NCBI RefSeq assembly: GCF_003337715.1
Contig: NZ_QPIX01000003.1
Location: 380,185-444,184 of the forward strand
From: Ciceribacter lividus
GTDB lineage: Bacteria; Pseudomonadota; Alphaproteobacteria; Rhizobiales; Rhizobiaceae
DNA: 64,000 nucleotides
Direction: 5' to 3'
Part shown: piece by piece, positions 63,686 to 64,000 of the stretch
How the letters are laid out: each line of letters begins with the position of its first letter
Position numbering within the stretch: the first letter of the stretch is position 1
Program-made: the position numbers and the translations under genes
Notes under the pieces: model-generated
The model's database searches: none
What the model saw: the letters and a program-made list of their open reading frames with translations, nothing else
Told to the model about the DNA's origin: nothing

Positions 63686-63979
63686 TCAATCGTCGTTGTC
63701 GCTGCCACCGTTGTGGTCGCTGCCGCCGTCATGGCCGGCACCGTGGTCGCTCTCGCCGCGGCCGTTGTCGTCATTGCCGTTGCGCTCGTTGCGTTCGTTG
63801 CGCTCGGTATGGCCCATGCCGTTGTCGTCGTTCGAACGGTCGCTCCGTACAGACGACGAATCATGGCCGAGGCACTGAGCAACGGTGGAGCAACCTTCGC
63901 TCGCCATGGCAGGCGCGGAAAGCAGCGAGGAAGTGGAAGCGGCGAGAAGGGCGGCGAATACTGCGATGTAGGTCTTCAT
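63686..63979 (-). CDS. Small secreted Asn/Asp/Gly/His-rich protein, copy 2
   Basis: 97 residues; paralogue of the 113-residue gene 0.6 kb upstream. Signal peptide and the EGCSTVAQCLGHD segment are identical; it lacks one ERN repeat and one stretch of the His/Asp/Gly repeats, so it is 16 residues shorter. The ribosome-binding site and leader (to base 64000) are also identical. The promoter is outside the window, so it cannot be said if the GTCAG array is duplicated too. Confidence 0.75.
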   Translation of the reverse strand: MKTYIAVFAALLAASTSSLLSAPAMASEGCSTVAQCLGHDSSSVRSDRSNDDNGMGHTERNERNERNGNDDNGRGESDHGAGHDGGSDHNGGSDNDD

Positions 63980-64000
63980 TGGTCAGTCCTCCGTGTTGAA

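Noticed and set aside
63038..63999. Plus-strand frames across the secreted-protein genes
   Set aside because: They mirror the low-complexity repeats; the minus-strand frames have signal peptides and strong ribosome-binding sites, and are conserved between copies.

Overview
The window is a gene-dense, GC-rich chromosomal segment of an alphaproteobacterium, most likely a Rhizobiales member of the Sinorhizobium/Ensifer/Rhizobium group. The evidence is the gene content and order: a pmbA-cysQ-DUF4170-waaA-HAD-lpxK-DUF2093-mutL block, an F0 operon atpI-B-E-F'-F that stands alone without F1 genes, and glyQ/glyS split around lemA. The regulatory sites are also alphaproteobacterial: a CIRCE element on groESL, a GTTC-N7-GTTC LexA box, a TTAA-N7-TTAA CtrA-type site and TTGAT-N4-GTCAA FixK/FNR boxes. 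Nearly all genes look like housekeeping chromosome. I found no rRNA, tRNA, CRISPR array, transposase or phage gene.

Layout. 1-1.7 kb: groEL (cut by the window edge), groES with CIRCE, and an ABM-fold protein, all on the minus strand. 2-10.3 kb, plus: HAD phosphatase, ribF, a YeeE/YedE pair, an apparent Ile-dependent attenuator, ileS, lipoprotein, GNAT and GGDEF genes. 10.3-16 kb: tadA divergent from a long-tailed pseudouridine synthase, then rsmD and a patatin, facing a Kef-type antiporter. 16-24 kb: the lipid A/Kdo block and mutL. 24-29.7 kb: signalling genes (PAS/receiver protein, GGDEF-EAL, LuxR solo) and an SMP-30 lactonase. 29.7-36.3 kb: a sigma54-type promoter with a hairpin, mrp, hsp20, corA, kup and a cell-wall hydrolase. 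36.4-39.3 kb: F0 ATP synthase operon with promoter and terminator. 39.3-51.4 kb: rnhB, an SPL-like radical SAM gene behind a LexA box, glycosyltransferases, moaB/ispE/TPR/ispB, a methyltransferase, mntH and an S49 protease. 51.4-62.3 kb: DUF1348/tetR pair, a GT8-like gene beside a partial glyQ copy, glyQ, DUF4328-like, lemA, an EPSP synthase, DUF2207, higBA, and glyS with a palindromic element inserted in frame. 62.3-64 kb: DUF523 gene and two tandem copies of a small Asn/Asp/Gly/His-rich secreted protein.

The most interesting signals are regulatory or structural rather than new genes: (i) a leader peptide with tandem Ile codons plus antiterminator/terminator ahead of ileS; (ii) a foreign-looking, AT-richer patch in the IleRS editing domain; (iii) four GTCAG repeats phased at exactly 11 bp upstream of a tandemly duplicated secreted protein; (iv) a sigma54 promoter followed by a terminator-like hairpin, a possible small RNA; (v) a palindromic repeat translated inside GlyRS beta; (vi) a LexA box on a spore-photoproduct-lyase-like gene; (vii) FixK/FNR boxes on hsp20 and a LuxR solo. 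Promoter and operator calls rest on motif matching by eye; protein calls rest on recognisable family motifs in the translations.
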